A stretch of DNA of 58,364 nucleotides. Origin: Magnetococcales bacterium (lineage in GTDB: Bacteria; Pseudomonadota; Magnetococcia; Magnetococcales; Magnetaquicoccaceae). A program made the position numbers and the translations under genes. Each line of letters starts with the position of its first letter. Within the stretch, counting starts at the first letter, position 1. The notes below the pieces were generated by a model. The model worked only from the letters and a program-made list of their open reading frames with translations, ran no database searches and was not told the DNA's origin. Positions 33,802-44,748 of this stretch are shown here, piece by piece. Where the stretch lies: the NCBI GenBank assembly GCA_015231375.1, contig JADGBT010000025.1, forward strand, positions 1 through 58,364. Reading direction: 5' to 3'.

Positions 33802-35274
33802 ATGCAGTTCACTGATCTCGCCATTCCCGAATCCGTGATGGCCGGAATCCACGCTTGTGGATTCACGGAATGCACGCCCATCCAGGCCCAGACCCTGCCC
33901 CTGACCCTCGCGGGTCGGGATGTGGCCGGTCAGGCCCAGACCGGAACCGGCAAAACCGCCGCGTTCCTCATCGCGGCGTTTTGTCGTCTGCTGCGTGACG
34001 GGAGAGAGGTCAAGGGGGATCCGCCGGGGGGACCAAGCGCTCCGCGCGCTCTGATCATCGCGCCTACCCGTGAATTGGCTTTCCAGATCGAAAACGACGC
34101 CCTGCGGCTCGGCGCCCATCTGGATCTCAAGATCGCGGCGGTCTATGGTGGCGTGGACTACGAAAAACAGCGTCTCACCCTCGAAGCGGACCGGGTGGAT
34201 CTGCTCATCGGCACACCGGGTCGGCTGATCGACTACCTCAAGCAGAAAGTCTATCGGGTCTCCGACGTGGAGGTGCTGGTCATCGACGAGGCGGATCGCA
34301 TGTTCGACATGGGATTCATCGAGGATCTGCGCTTTTTGCTGCGTCGTCTGCCTCCGTATGACCGGCGGCTCTCCATGCTGTTTTCCGCCACGCTCTCCTA
34401 TCGGGCCCAGGAACTCTCCTACGAGTACATGGACTCCCCGGAGGTGATCTCCACCACCGTGGACAATCGCGCGGTCTCCCAGGTGACCCAGCGGCTGTAT
34501 CATGTCGAGGGACGGCGCAAGATCAGTCTGCTGGTGGGACTGTTGCGGAGGGATCTGGCGGTCGGAGACGCGGGTGTTCCGGCGGGTCGGGCCATGGTGT
34601 TCGTCAACACCAAGCGCATGGGGGAGCGGCTCAAGGAGTGGTTGCGCGGCAATGGGATTCATGCGGGATATCTCTCCGGCGACGTGCCCCAGACCAAGCG
34701 CTTGCACACCTTGCAGCGTTTCCAGGAGGGCTTGGTGCCGGTGTTGATCGCCACCGATGTGGCCGGTCGGGGATTGCACATCGAAGGGGTGACCCATGTG
34801 GTCAATTTCGATCTGCCGGACAATCCCGAAGATTATGTCCATCGCATTGGGCGCACCGCTCGCGCGGGAGCCACCGGGGATGCCATCTCTTTGGTGGATG
34901 AGGATGGGGCCTACAATCTGGAGGCCATTCTGGCGTATCTGGGGATGGATCTGTCTCCCGAGTGGCCGGAAAATGAGTTGTTCGTGTCGTTGACCCGGCC
35001 ACCCCCCATGGCGGAAGGGAGCGGGGATGCCCCATCCCGTTTCCGGAGCGGGGGAGGAGGTGGTGGGCGAAGCGGAAGTGGTGGTGGTGGTGGTGGCCGT
35101 TCGGCCTCGCCGAGGCGGCGCAGTGCGGTTTCGACTCCGGCTCCGGTCGAGGTGGTTGTCGTGGCCACCGAGGCGGTTTCCTCCGATTCCGTCACCGAGG
35201 CGACAACTCCCCGCCGCAGACGCCGCAGAAGAAAACCCGCTGCCGGTTCTTCGTCTCCGACGACCGGGGAGTGA
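33802..35274 (+). CDS. DEAD-box RNA helicase, RhlB-like
   Basis: 490 residues. Q motif FTDLAIPESVMAGIHACGF with CTPIQ; motif I AQTGTGKT, Ia APTRELA, II DEAD (VIDEADRMFDMGF), III SAT, V TDVAGRGLH, VI HRIGRTARAG. LTLAGRDVAGQAQTGTGKT matches RhlB closely. The C-terminal ~90 residues are Gly/Arg/Ser-rich with poly-Gly, then RRRRRRRKP, a typical RNA-binding tail. ATG 33802 was preferred over GTG 33796. Acts in RNA unwinding, perhaps in a degradosome; that partner is not in the window. A terminator-like palindrome follows. Confidence 0.9.
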   Translation: MQFTDLAIPESVMAGIHACGFTECTPIQAQTLPLTLAGRDVAGQAQTGTGKTAAFLIAAFCRLLRDGREVKGDPPGGPSAPRALIIAPTRELAFQIENDALRLGAHLDLKIAAVYGGVDYEKQRLTLEADRVDLLIGTPGRLIDYLKQKVYRVSDVEVLVIDEADRMFDMGFIEDLRFLLRRLPPYDRRLSMLFSATLSYRAQELSYEYMDSPEVISTTVDNRAVSQVTQRLYHVEGRRKISLLVGLLRRDLAVGDAGVPAGRAMVFVNTKRMGERLKEWLRGNGIHAGYLSGDVPQTKRLHTLQRFQEGLVPVLIATDVAGRGLHIEGVTHVVNFDLPDNPEDYVHRIGRTARAGATGDAISLVDEDGAYNLEAILAYLGMDLSPEWPENELFVSLTRPPPMAEGSGDAPSRFRSGGGGGGRSGSGGGGGGRSASPRRRSAVSTPAPVEVVVVATEAVSSDSVTEATTPRRRRRRRKPAAGSSSPTTGE

Positions 35275-35320
35275 CAAAACGCTTGCCCGTCGTTCCCAGC
35301 CCGAAATGATCGAAACCATT

Positions 35321-35371
35321 GAAAAAAAAGAGGGGGCCTGGGGGATTCATCCCCCAGGGTTTTGATTTTTT
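35321..35371. terminator. bidirectional terminator-like palindrome, copy 2
   Basis: CTGGGGGATTCATCCCCCAG at 35338-35357, preceded by GAAAAAAAAGAGGGGGC and followed by GGGTTTTGATTTTTTTG. It directly follows the helicase gene and should end its transcript. Confidence 0.75.
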
Positions 35372-35466
35372 TGTTTTAAAATTAAAAATTTAATAATTTA
35401 TTATTTTTAAAATCTAAACATAAATTCTTTTGTTTTCAAATTATAATTTTATTGTTTTTTTTAAAG

Positions 35467-35520
35467 TCAAAACCCTGGGGGATGAATCCCCCAGACCCCC
35501 TCTTTTCTTTTAATAGTTTT
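35467..35520. terminator. bidirectional terminator-like palindrome, copy 3 (inverted)
   Basis: Stem CTGGGGGAT / ATCCCCCAG (35475-35494) in inverse orientation to copies 1 and 2; plus-strand side is followed by ACCCCCTCTTTTCTTTT. It lies 26 bp before the kinase start codon. Confidence 0.7.
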
Positions 35521-35545
35521 GAAAATTATTATTGGGGAGAGATTG

Positions 35546-38707
<3,162 letters not shown>

Positions 38708-38900
38708 CGGGTCGATTTGTTAAAACCGTACTGTGATCAGTGATAATGACTCTTGCCAATTCAGTGTGTTGAAGGGCATACTGAGTGGGTTGCCCCGCGT
38801 GCACGCCCCCGGCCGGATCCTCTGCGGAAACTCCCCGGTCGGGCGTGAATGGGCAAACAGCAAAGACTCCATGACGATGTTTGGATTTTAGGGGATGGAT

Positions 38901-39206
38901 ATGGCGACTACCACCAAAGCGGATCTGGTTGAAGCGGTTTATGAGCGTATCGGGCTTTCCCGGCCCAAGTCAACCGCCATCGTGGAGCAGGTGTTCGAGA
39001 TGATCACCCAACGGCTTGAACAGGCGGAAACCGTGAAACTATCCGGATTCGGCGTTTTTTCGGTGCGCGGCAAGCGGGCCCGTCCGGGTCGCAATCCCAA
39101 AACCGGTGAACCCATCGAAATCACCAGTCGCAAGGTGGTGACCTATCGGGCCAGTCCGTTGGTGCTGGGTTCCCAGAACGGGGAAGACGACGACGAGGAG
39201 GCTTGA
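38901..39206 (+). CDS. ihfA: integration host factor alpha subunit
   Basis: 101 residues, HU/IHF family. Residues with KADLVEAVYERIGLSRPKST, VKLSGFGVFSVRGKRARPGR, NPKTGEPIEITSRKVVTYR and an acidic end (GEDDDEEA). Proline of the intercalating loop is in ARPGRNPKTG; the RKVVTYR strand favours IHF alpha over HU. AGGGGA precedes ATG 38901; ATG 38895 is an alternative. The usual neighbour pheT is absent. Confidence 0.85.
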   Translation: MATTTKADLVEAVYERIGLSRPKSTAIVEQVFEMITQRLEQAETVKLSGFGVFSVRGKRARPGRNPKTGEPIEITSRKVVTYRASPLVLGSQNGEDDDEEA

Positions 39207-39448
39207 GCTTTCAGGTCTGTCCGCCCCTTTCCCCCGCGTGTTTTGTTTTTTTGTGGGGTCGGCGCATGCCATGGAAGAAAAACAAGGTGGCGTGCGGCGG
39301 ATGGACAGGAACCGGGGTCGGTCTGCACCGGGGGGAGATGCAAACCGGAAGAAAGCCGAAACCCGGGCATGGGGGGAAGACCCGCCAGGGGAGATGTGAA
39401 ACCGGTCTGCGCCAGTCGTTGACGCGCGCGTAAACCGGGGAGCGGGGT

Positions 39449-39898
39449 TTAATCTCCCTTGAGGATCCGGCCTTTTTCCCGGGACCACTCCCGTTCCCGG
39501 ACGGTTTGTCGTTTGTCGTAGAGCTTTTTGCCGCGTCCCACACCGATTTCCAGCTTCACCCGCCCATCCTTCCAATAGGCTTTCAGCGGCACCAGGGTCA
39601 GACCTTTTTCCTTGGTGACGCCGATGAGCCGTCTGATCTCGTAGCGATGCACCAGCAGCTTGCGGGTGCGCAGCGGATCGTGATTGTTGAGATTGCCGTG
39701 GGTGTAGACCGCGATGTTGGCGTTCAGCCAAGTCAACTCCATGCGCTGGATCACCGCGAAGGAGTCGTTGAGATTGATCTTGCCGGCCCGCATGGATTTG
39801 ACTTCGGTGCCGGTCAGGACCACACCGGCTTCGAAGCTTTCCAGGATTTCGTAGTTGAACCGCCCTTTGCGGTTTTCGGTGATCGGTTTGATGCCCAT
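39449..39898 (-). CDS. smpB: SsrA-binding protein SmpB
   Basis: 149 residues. GIKPITENRKGRFNYEILES, FEAGVVLTGTEVKSMRAGK, HGNLNNHDPLRTRKLLVH and the basic tail KKLYDKRQTVREREW. It delivers tmRNA to stalled ribosomes. Four bases follow dapA on the same strand. No tmRNA gene is in the adjacent gaps. Confidence 0.95.
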   Translation of the reverse strand: MGIKPITENRKGRFNYEILESFEAGVVLTGTEVKSMRAGKINLNDSFAVIQRMELTWLNANIAVYTHGNLNNHDPLRTRKLLVHRYEIRRLIGVTKEKGLTLVPLKAYWKDGRVKLEIGVGRGKKLYDKRQTVREREWSREKGRILKGD

Positions 39899-39902
39899 GT
39901 CG

Positions 39903-40793
39903 TTATGAGTCCGGGAGCAATCCCAGCCGGTTCAAGGTGGTGCGCAGCATCGCCTGATTGGGTTCGGCCAGCCAGGTCAAAGGCAGACGGATTTCCGGCT
40001 GGCAGAGTCCGAGCATGGAGGCGGCCGCTTTGACCGGAATCGGATTGGTTTCGCAAAACAGTTGTTGATTGAGGTCGAGCAGGGTTTCGTGGAGCTTCAG
40101 GGCTTTGGCGGTTTCGCCTTTTTGCCAAGCGCGGTACAGTTCCACCATGTGGGCCGGGGCGACGTTGGAGGAGACCGAGATCACGCCCTTGCCTCCCACC
40201 GCCAGGAAAGGCAAAAAGGTGGCGTCGTCACCGGAGAGCAGGGTGATGGCGTTGCCGCACATCTTGTGGATGGTGGAAGCCCGCTCCAGATTGGCGGTGG
40301 CCTCCTTGAGACCCACGATGGTGTCGATGTTGGCCAGTCGCGCCACGGTGGCGGGCAGCAGGTCCACTCCGGTCCGTCCCGGCACATTGTACAGCACCAG
40401 GGGGATCTTGACGTTTTCGGCCACGGCGCAGTAGTGCTGATAAAGGCCCTCCTGCCCCGGTTTGTTGTAGTACGGAGTGATCAGCAGGGCGCCGTCGGCC
40501 CCCACCTGCTGGGCGAAGCGGGTGAGTTCGATGGTTTCGGCGGTGGAGTTGGAACCGGCCCCGGCGATGATCTTGACCCGTCCGGCTGCCGCCATCACGC
40601 ATTGACGAATCACCTCCTTGTGCTCTTCGTGGCTCAAGGTGGCGGATTCGCCGGTGGTGCCGCAGGGGACAATGCCGCTGACACCGTTGGCAATCTGGAA
40701 CTCCACCAGGTGTCGCAGGGCCTCGCTATCGACCTGGTGGTTGCGAAACGGGGTGATCAGGGCCGTGAAGACACCTTCAAAAAGGGTGGACAT
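39903..40793 (-). CDS. dapA: 4-hydroxy-tetrahydrodipicolinate synthase
   Basis: 296 residues. GIVPCGTTGESATLSHEEH (catalytic Thr pair), TPYYNKPGQEGLYQHY (catalytic Tyr), LYNVPGRTG, and Schiff-base Lys in GLKEAT. First committed step of diaminopimelate/lysine biosynthesis. Upstream of smpB with a 4-bp gap. Confidence 0.95.
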   Translation of the reverse strand: MSTLFEGVFTALITPFRNHQVDSEALRHLVEFQIANGVSGIVPCGTTGESATLSHEEHKEVIRQCVMAAAGRVKIIAGAGSNSTAETIELTRFAQQVGADGALLITPYYNKPGQEGLYQHYCAVAENVKIPLVLYNVPGRTGVDLLPATVARLANIDTIVGLKEATANLERASTIHKMCGNAITLLSGDDATFLPFLAVGGKGVISVSSNVAPAHMVELYRAWQKGETAKALKLHETLLDLNQQLFCETNPIPVKAAASMLGLCQPEIRLPLTWLAEPNQAMLRTTLNRLGLLPDS

Positions 40794-40875
40794 CCTGGCG
40801 AACGCTCCAAGGGGGTTGGATCCAAGGGGTTTATTGAAATATGGATTCGATATCTATACCGGAATCGTTCCCGGC

Positions 40876-41415
40876 TCACAAGGGGATAATGGCCCGCAGG
40901 CGCGCCGTGACGGCTGGATCGGGGTGGAACGCCGCCGGGTCCGGGGGGAACCGTTGCGCGAGGGTGAGCAGGGTCAGATGCAAGGTGGGATGGATCAGGT
41001 TCGGCGCCAGTTCCGCCAGGGGAATGGCCAGAAACGCCCGGGCGGGAATGTCCGGATCCGGGAGGGTCAACGTTGGTGTGTGCAGCCGAAGCGATCCCAT
41101 CAGGGCGATGTCCAGATCCAAAGGACGCGGCGCCCAGCCGGGCTGACGGGGTTGGCGCCCCCGTTCTCGTTCGATGGATTTCAGCCGTTCCCGCAACGTG
41201 GCCGGATCCCAGTCCCCCTGGAGCTGGAGCGCGCCGTTGAGAAAATCCGGCAGGGGGAGATCGGGAGGGGCGTCGGGTCCGGCCACGGCTGTGGTGCGGT
41301 AGACGGTGGAGATGGCGCTCACGCCGCAGATCGCGTGCAATCGGGCCACGCCCAGAGCCAGATTGCGCTCCGGATCGATGTTGGCGCCGAAGGCGATCAG
41401 CACCGGGGTGTTCAC
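40876..41415 (-). CDS. folK: 6-hydroxymethyl-7,8-dihydropterin pyrophosphokinase (HPPK)
   Basis: 179 residues, GTG start. VLIAFGANIDPERNLALGVA, VYRTTAVAG, DFLNGALQL, and catalytic RPLDLDIALMG: HPPK. Folate pathway. Overlaps folB by 4 bp, so translation is coupled; the C-terminal ~60 residues are the usual IPLAELAPNLIHP ending plus an extension. Confidence 0.9.
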   Translation of the reverse strand: MNTPVLIAFGANIDPERNLALGVARLHAICGVSAISTVYRTTAVAGPDAPPDLPLPDFLNGALQLQGDWDPATLRERLKSIERERGRQPRQPGWAPRPLDLDIALMGSLRLHTPTLTLPDPDIPARAFLAIPLAELAPNLIHPTLHLTLLTLAQRFPPDPAAFHPDPAVTARLRAIIPL

Positions 41416-41783
41416 GGCGGGGACTTGGATCGGAATCGACGGATGGAGACCCCCACCGAACGGGCGAAGCGCAACGCTCCCGGTTTCTCCACCGTGACCC
41501 TCACCCCCTGAACCAGCGGATGCTCCAGACACAGGCGGCTGATCTGTTCGGCCAACGCCTCCACCAGAAAACAGGTGGAGTGTTCCGTATGGGCGATGAT
41601 CTGTTTGGTGAGGGTTTTGTAATTGATGGTATCGTCGATCCGGTCGCTTTGTCCGGCCTGGGTGGTGTCGGTGTCGAGTTCCAGATTGATCAGCACCTCC
41701 TGGCGGGTGTGGCGTTCCCACTCCTGGATGCCGATGATGCACGACACCTGGAGGTCGCGGATGAGGATCTGGTCTGAATCCAT
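41412..41783 (-). CDS. folB: dihydroneopterin aldolase
   Basis: 123 residues. ILIRDLQVSCIIGIQEWER, RQEVLINLELD, DDTINYKTLTKQI and FLVEALAEQISRLCLEHP follow the DHNA pattern, with Glu22-like and Lys (VEKPGAL) in place. First of folB-folK; reactions feed folK. ATG 41783 chosen; the frame continues upstream without family homology. Confidence 0.9.
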   Translation of the reverse strand: MDSDQILIRDLQVSCIIGIQEWERHTRQEVLINLELDTDTTQAGQSDRIDDTINYKTLTKQIIAHTEHSTCFLVEALAEQISRLCLEHPLVQGVRVTVEKPGALRFARSVGVSIRRFRSKSPP

Positions 41784-42076
41784 GTCGATTGACCGGCAGC
41801 GGTGAGAAGGGATCCGATGATGTTTTGAAGCGTTTTGCTTGATTGTAGCGGAAATCAGGAACGCTCGCCATATTTTCCGATGCGGTTTTTCCGTGGCAAG
41901 GCCGCGTCGCGGCACGGCAGGTGACAAAAATGGCCTCGCCAGCGGGGCGCGGCGGCCACCGGGTTTGGGAACCTTTGGGGGGAGCTTCACGGAAATCACT
42001 GGACATTGTTATCGTTCCTTGGCATCTAGCTCTTTATCCATAACAGTGGGTCCAATCAATCAGGTGGGAGGGCGGG

Positions 42077-43153
42077 ATGCTCCATGACGAAAGTGACAGC
42101 GGGCCGGATGAGTACGACTCCCCCTGGAAGGAGATCCTGAAAGGGTATTTCCGCGAGTTTCTGGCCTTTTTCCTGCCGGTCGCCCACGATGGCATCGATT
42201 GGTCCCGGGGGCATGAGTTTCTGGATCAGGAGTTGGCGCGCATCGTCCGCGAGGCCGAAAACGGCAACCGGCGGGTGGATCAACTGGTCAAGGTGTGGCG
42301 GTTGGATGGCGAGGAACGTTGGATCCTGATTCACGCGGAGATTCAGGGTGATCGGGATCTGGAGTTTCCGGAGCGGATGTACACCAGTCAATACCGGATC
42401 CATGACCTGTATCGCAAACCGGTGGTGGGTTTGGCGATTTTGGCGGATGACGATCCCAACTGGCGTCCTGCGGAGTATCGCCAGGAACTGTGGGGATCGT
42501 GTGTGATCTATCAATTCAACAGGGTCAAACTGTTGGATTTCTCCCATGGTCTCGACGAACTGGAACACGGGAGCAATCCTTTTGCCGTGGTCACCTGGGC
42601 CCACTTGAGCGCCAGACAGACCCGCAAACGTCCGCACGAGCGATATCTGCAAAAGACCCGCATCACCCGGAGTCTGTATCGACGCGGTTTCAGCCGCCAG
42701 GAGGTGATCGACCTGTTCCGGTTTATCGATTGGGTGTTGCGGCTGCCCAGGGAGATTGATGAACGGTTCAAAAACGAAACCATGGCCTTCGAGGAGCGCG
42801 AGGAAATGCCTTACATCACGAGTGTGGAGCGGAGCGGAAGAGAGCAGGGGTTCCGGGAGGGGGTTTTGTTCGGCGAGCAAAGAGGGATCCAGCTTGGCGA
42901 GCAGAGAGGGATCCAGCTTGGCGAGCAGAGAGGGATCCAGCTTGGCGAGCAGAGAGGCGAGCAGAGAGGGGAGCAGCGCGGAGAACGGAACCGGGCCGTG
43001 CAAACCCTGTTGCGTCTGTTGACCCGGCGGTTCGGGCCGTTGTCCGGGGAGCTGGATGAAAAGGTCCGGGGGGCGGAGCTGCCGGAGTTGGAACTGTGGA
43101 CCGATCGGCTGCTGGAGGTCTCTGCGGTGGAAGAGGTGTTCGCGGACTCCTGA
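42077..43153 (+). CDS. Rpn/PD-(D/E)XK nuclease-like protein with DUF4351-type C-terminus
   Basis: 358 residues. N-terminal domain: FREFLAFFLP, then RRVDQLVKVWRL and ILIHAEIQGDRDLEFPERMY: the D...ExQ variant of the PD-(D/E)XK core seen in recombination-promoting nucleases (formerly YhgA-like transposase). Next a helical region, then three octapeptides GEQRGIQL and further GEQR units, then a DUF4351-like end (LLRLLTRRFGPL, LELWTDRLLE). No IS ends are visible. GGAGGG precedes the ATG. Such proteins occur in many copies in some genomes. Nuclease activity is likely but unproven. Confidence 0.75.
   Translation: MLHDESDSGPDEYDSPWKEILKGYFREFLAFFLPVAHDGIDWSRGHEFLDQELARIVREAENGNRRVDQLVKVWRLDGEERWILIHAEIQGDRDLEFPERMYTSQYRIHDLYRKPVVGLAILADDDPNWRPAEYRQELWGSCVIYQFNRVKLLDFSHGLDELEHGSNPFAVVTWAHLSARQTRKRPHERYLQKTRITRSLYRRGFSRQEVIDLFRFIDWVLRLPREIDERFKNETMAFEEREEMPYITSVERSGREQGFREGVLFGEQRGIQLGEQRGIQLGEQRGIQLGEQRGEQRGEQRGERNRAVQTLLRLLTRRFGPLSGELDEKVRGAELPELELWTDRLLEVSAVEEVFADS
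42872..42979 (+). repeat. in-frame 24-bp tandem repeat in the Rpn-like gene
   Basis: Three units GGCGAGCAGAGAGGGATCCA+GCTT (42872-42895, 42896-42919, 42920-42943) encode GEQRGIQL; two 12-bp half units GGCGAGCAGAGA follow (42944-42967), then a decayed one. Twelve- and 24-bp steps keep the frame. Confidence 0.9.
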
Positions 43154-43168
43154 AGAAAGGGGCGGGGG

Positions 43169-44731
43169 TCACTCGAAGGCTTGTTGAATCTCCAGAAATT
43201 GCGGGATGTTTTCCAGGAACAGATCCACCAGTCGGGGATCGAAATGGGTGCCCCGGTCCTTTTTGATCTGCTCCAGGGCGGCTTCCACGCTCCAGGCCGG
43301 TTTGTAGGTGCGTTTGTGGGTGAGGGCGTCGAACACGTCGATCAAGGAGGTGATCCGGGCGAAGATGTGGATCTGTTCTCCGGCCAATCGATGGGGATAG
43401 CCGGTGCCGTCCCATTTTTCGTGGTGCTGGGCGCAGATGAGCGCGCCGGTTTGAATGATCTCCTGATCCGTGGCGCCGAGCACCTGCTGACCGATCTGCG
43501 TGTGGGAACGCATGATGGCCCACTCTTCGTTCGTCAGGGGGCCGGCCTTGTTGAGAATGGCGTCCGGAATGCCGATTTTCCCCAGATCGTGCATGGGCGA
43601 GGCCATGCGCAACAGTTCGCACGCGTCGTGGGAGAGTCCCGCCAGTTGGGCCAGCAGGCGGGAATTCTCCGCCACGCGCCGCACATGCTGACCCGCCTCC
43701 CCGGAACGGGTCTCGATCACCTCTCCCAGGGTGAAGGTCACATCTTTTTGGGTCTTGACGATCTCCCGGTGGAGCAGCAATTGTTCGAAGGAGGTGGCGA
43801 TGTTGGCGCTGAAGACTTCGATCAGGTCGGTGTCCACCTCGTTCAAGCGGCGGTGGGCATCCAGATAGATCAGGTTTTCCATGCCGTTGCGGGCGTGGAA
43901 ATAGCCGATGAACGCGCGTTCCGTGAACTGGTGGCTCCGCTCCCGCAAGGCCCGCCACGTCAGCCCCACCACCGACGACGAGAGCACCTCGTCCACCGCC
44001 TGTCCCACCAGTCCGGCGTACGCCCCCGAGGCGGCGTGGATCCGGAGCATGCCATGTTTCACGGCGGCGGCGAAGGCGTCGGGAGTGGGGGCGGCGGGCT
44101 CCGGATTGAGCAGATGTCCGAACTGGACGAGAATCGCTTCGGCCAGTTGGCTGACCGAATGAAATTCATACAGATTTCGGGATGCGGCGATGATCCGGCG
44201 CAGTCCCTGGCGGGTGGAGTCGATGGTGTCGAGCAGCTTGAAGGTGCGCAGTCCGGCGGTGACGGCGGTGATCAGACCCTGATTGCTTAAATTGACCTTG
44301 TCCTTGTAATCGTTGATGTCATACGCGGCGATCACTTCGGCTTCCGGGGCGAGGCCGGGTTGACCGGTGCGCAGGATGATCCGCAACCAGGGGTTGTGCA
44401 GGGTTTCGCGGATGTAACGGACCACCTCCAGACCTTCCCGGTCGCTTTCCATCATCACGTCGAGCAGGATGACCGCAGTATCCGGATGCTGTCGCAGCAG
44501 TTGCCGGGCGTCGGCGCCGGAGTAGCCGTGGATGAAACTCATGGGCCGTCCGTCGAACACCAGATCCTTGAGCACCAGACGGGTCAGGGGGTGCAGATCC
44601 GGATCGTCGTCGATCACCATGATTTTCCAGGCTCCGTCCGGATGAATCGGGGCGCGGGGCGTCTGGGGCGGCAGTGGATCGGTCCGGGGGGTCGGAAAGA
44701 GCAGATCCGACGGGTGTGCGTGGCTGGACAT
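43169..44731 (-). CDS. HD-GYP response regulator with DUF3369
   Basis: 520 residues. Receiver (about 36-155: IMVIDDDPD, VILLDVMMES), DUF3369-like middle (about 170-330), HD-GYP (about 340-510): HDLGKIG and HHEKWDGTGYP supply metal ligands and the GYP motif. Expected to hydrolyse cyclic di-GMP when phosphorylated. 17 bp after the kinase gene on the same strand, so it is the natural partner of that kinase. Confidence 0.9.
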   Translation of the reverse strand: MSSHAHPSDLLFPTPRTDPLPPQTPRAPIHPDGAWKIMVIDDDPDLHPLTRLVLKDLVFDGRPMSFIHGYSGADARQLLRQHPDTAVILLDVMMESDREGLEVVRYIRETLHNPWLRIILRTGQPGLAPEAEVIAAYDINDYKDKVNLSNQGLITAVTAGLRTFKLLDTIDSTRQGLRRIIAASRNLYEFHSVSQLAEAILVQFGHLLNPEPAAPTPDAFAAAVKHGMLRIHAASGAYAGLVGQAVDEVLSSSVVGLTWRALRERSHQFTERAFIGYFHARNGMENLIYLDAHRRLNEVDTDLIEVFSANIATSFEQLLLHREIVKTQKDVTFTLGEVIETRSGEAGQHVRRVAENSRLLAQLAGLSHDACELLRMASPMHDLGKIGIPDAILNKAGPLTNEEWAIMRSHTQIGQQVLGATDQEIIQTGALICAQHHEKWDGTGYPHRLAGEQIHIFARITSLIDVFDALTHKRTYKPAWSVEAALEQIKKDRGTHFDPRLVDLFLENIPQFLEIQQAFE

Positions 44732-44748
44732 GGGTGGAGCACTCCTGG

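Larger units (their letters stand above)
35321..35520. repeat. 200-bp inverted-repeat element: two palindrome copies around an AT-rich core
   Basis: Copies 2 and 3 of the palindrome lie in opposite orientation as ~50-bp imperfect inverted arms (35321-35371 and 35467-35520). Between them are about 95 bp that are almost purely A+T. The whole could fold as one long cruciform or be a small non-autonomous element; no target-site duplication was identified. Confidence 0.6.

Noticed and set aside
39207..39448. tmRNA gene next to smpB
   Set aside because: No tag-peptide frame or tRNA-like ends in the gap on either strand.
42872..42979. Possible CRISPR-like array
   Set aside because: Units are contiguous without spacers and lie in frame inside a coding sequence.
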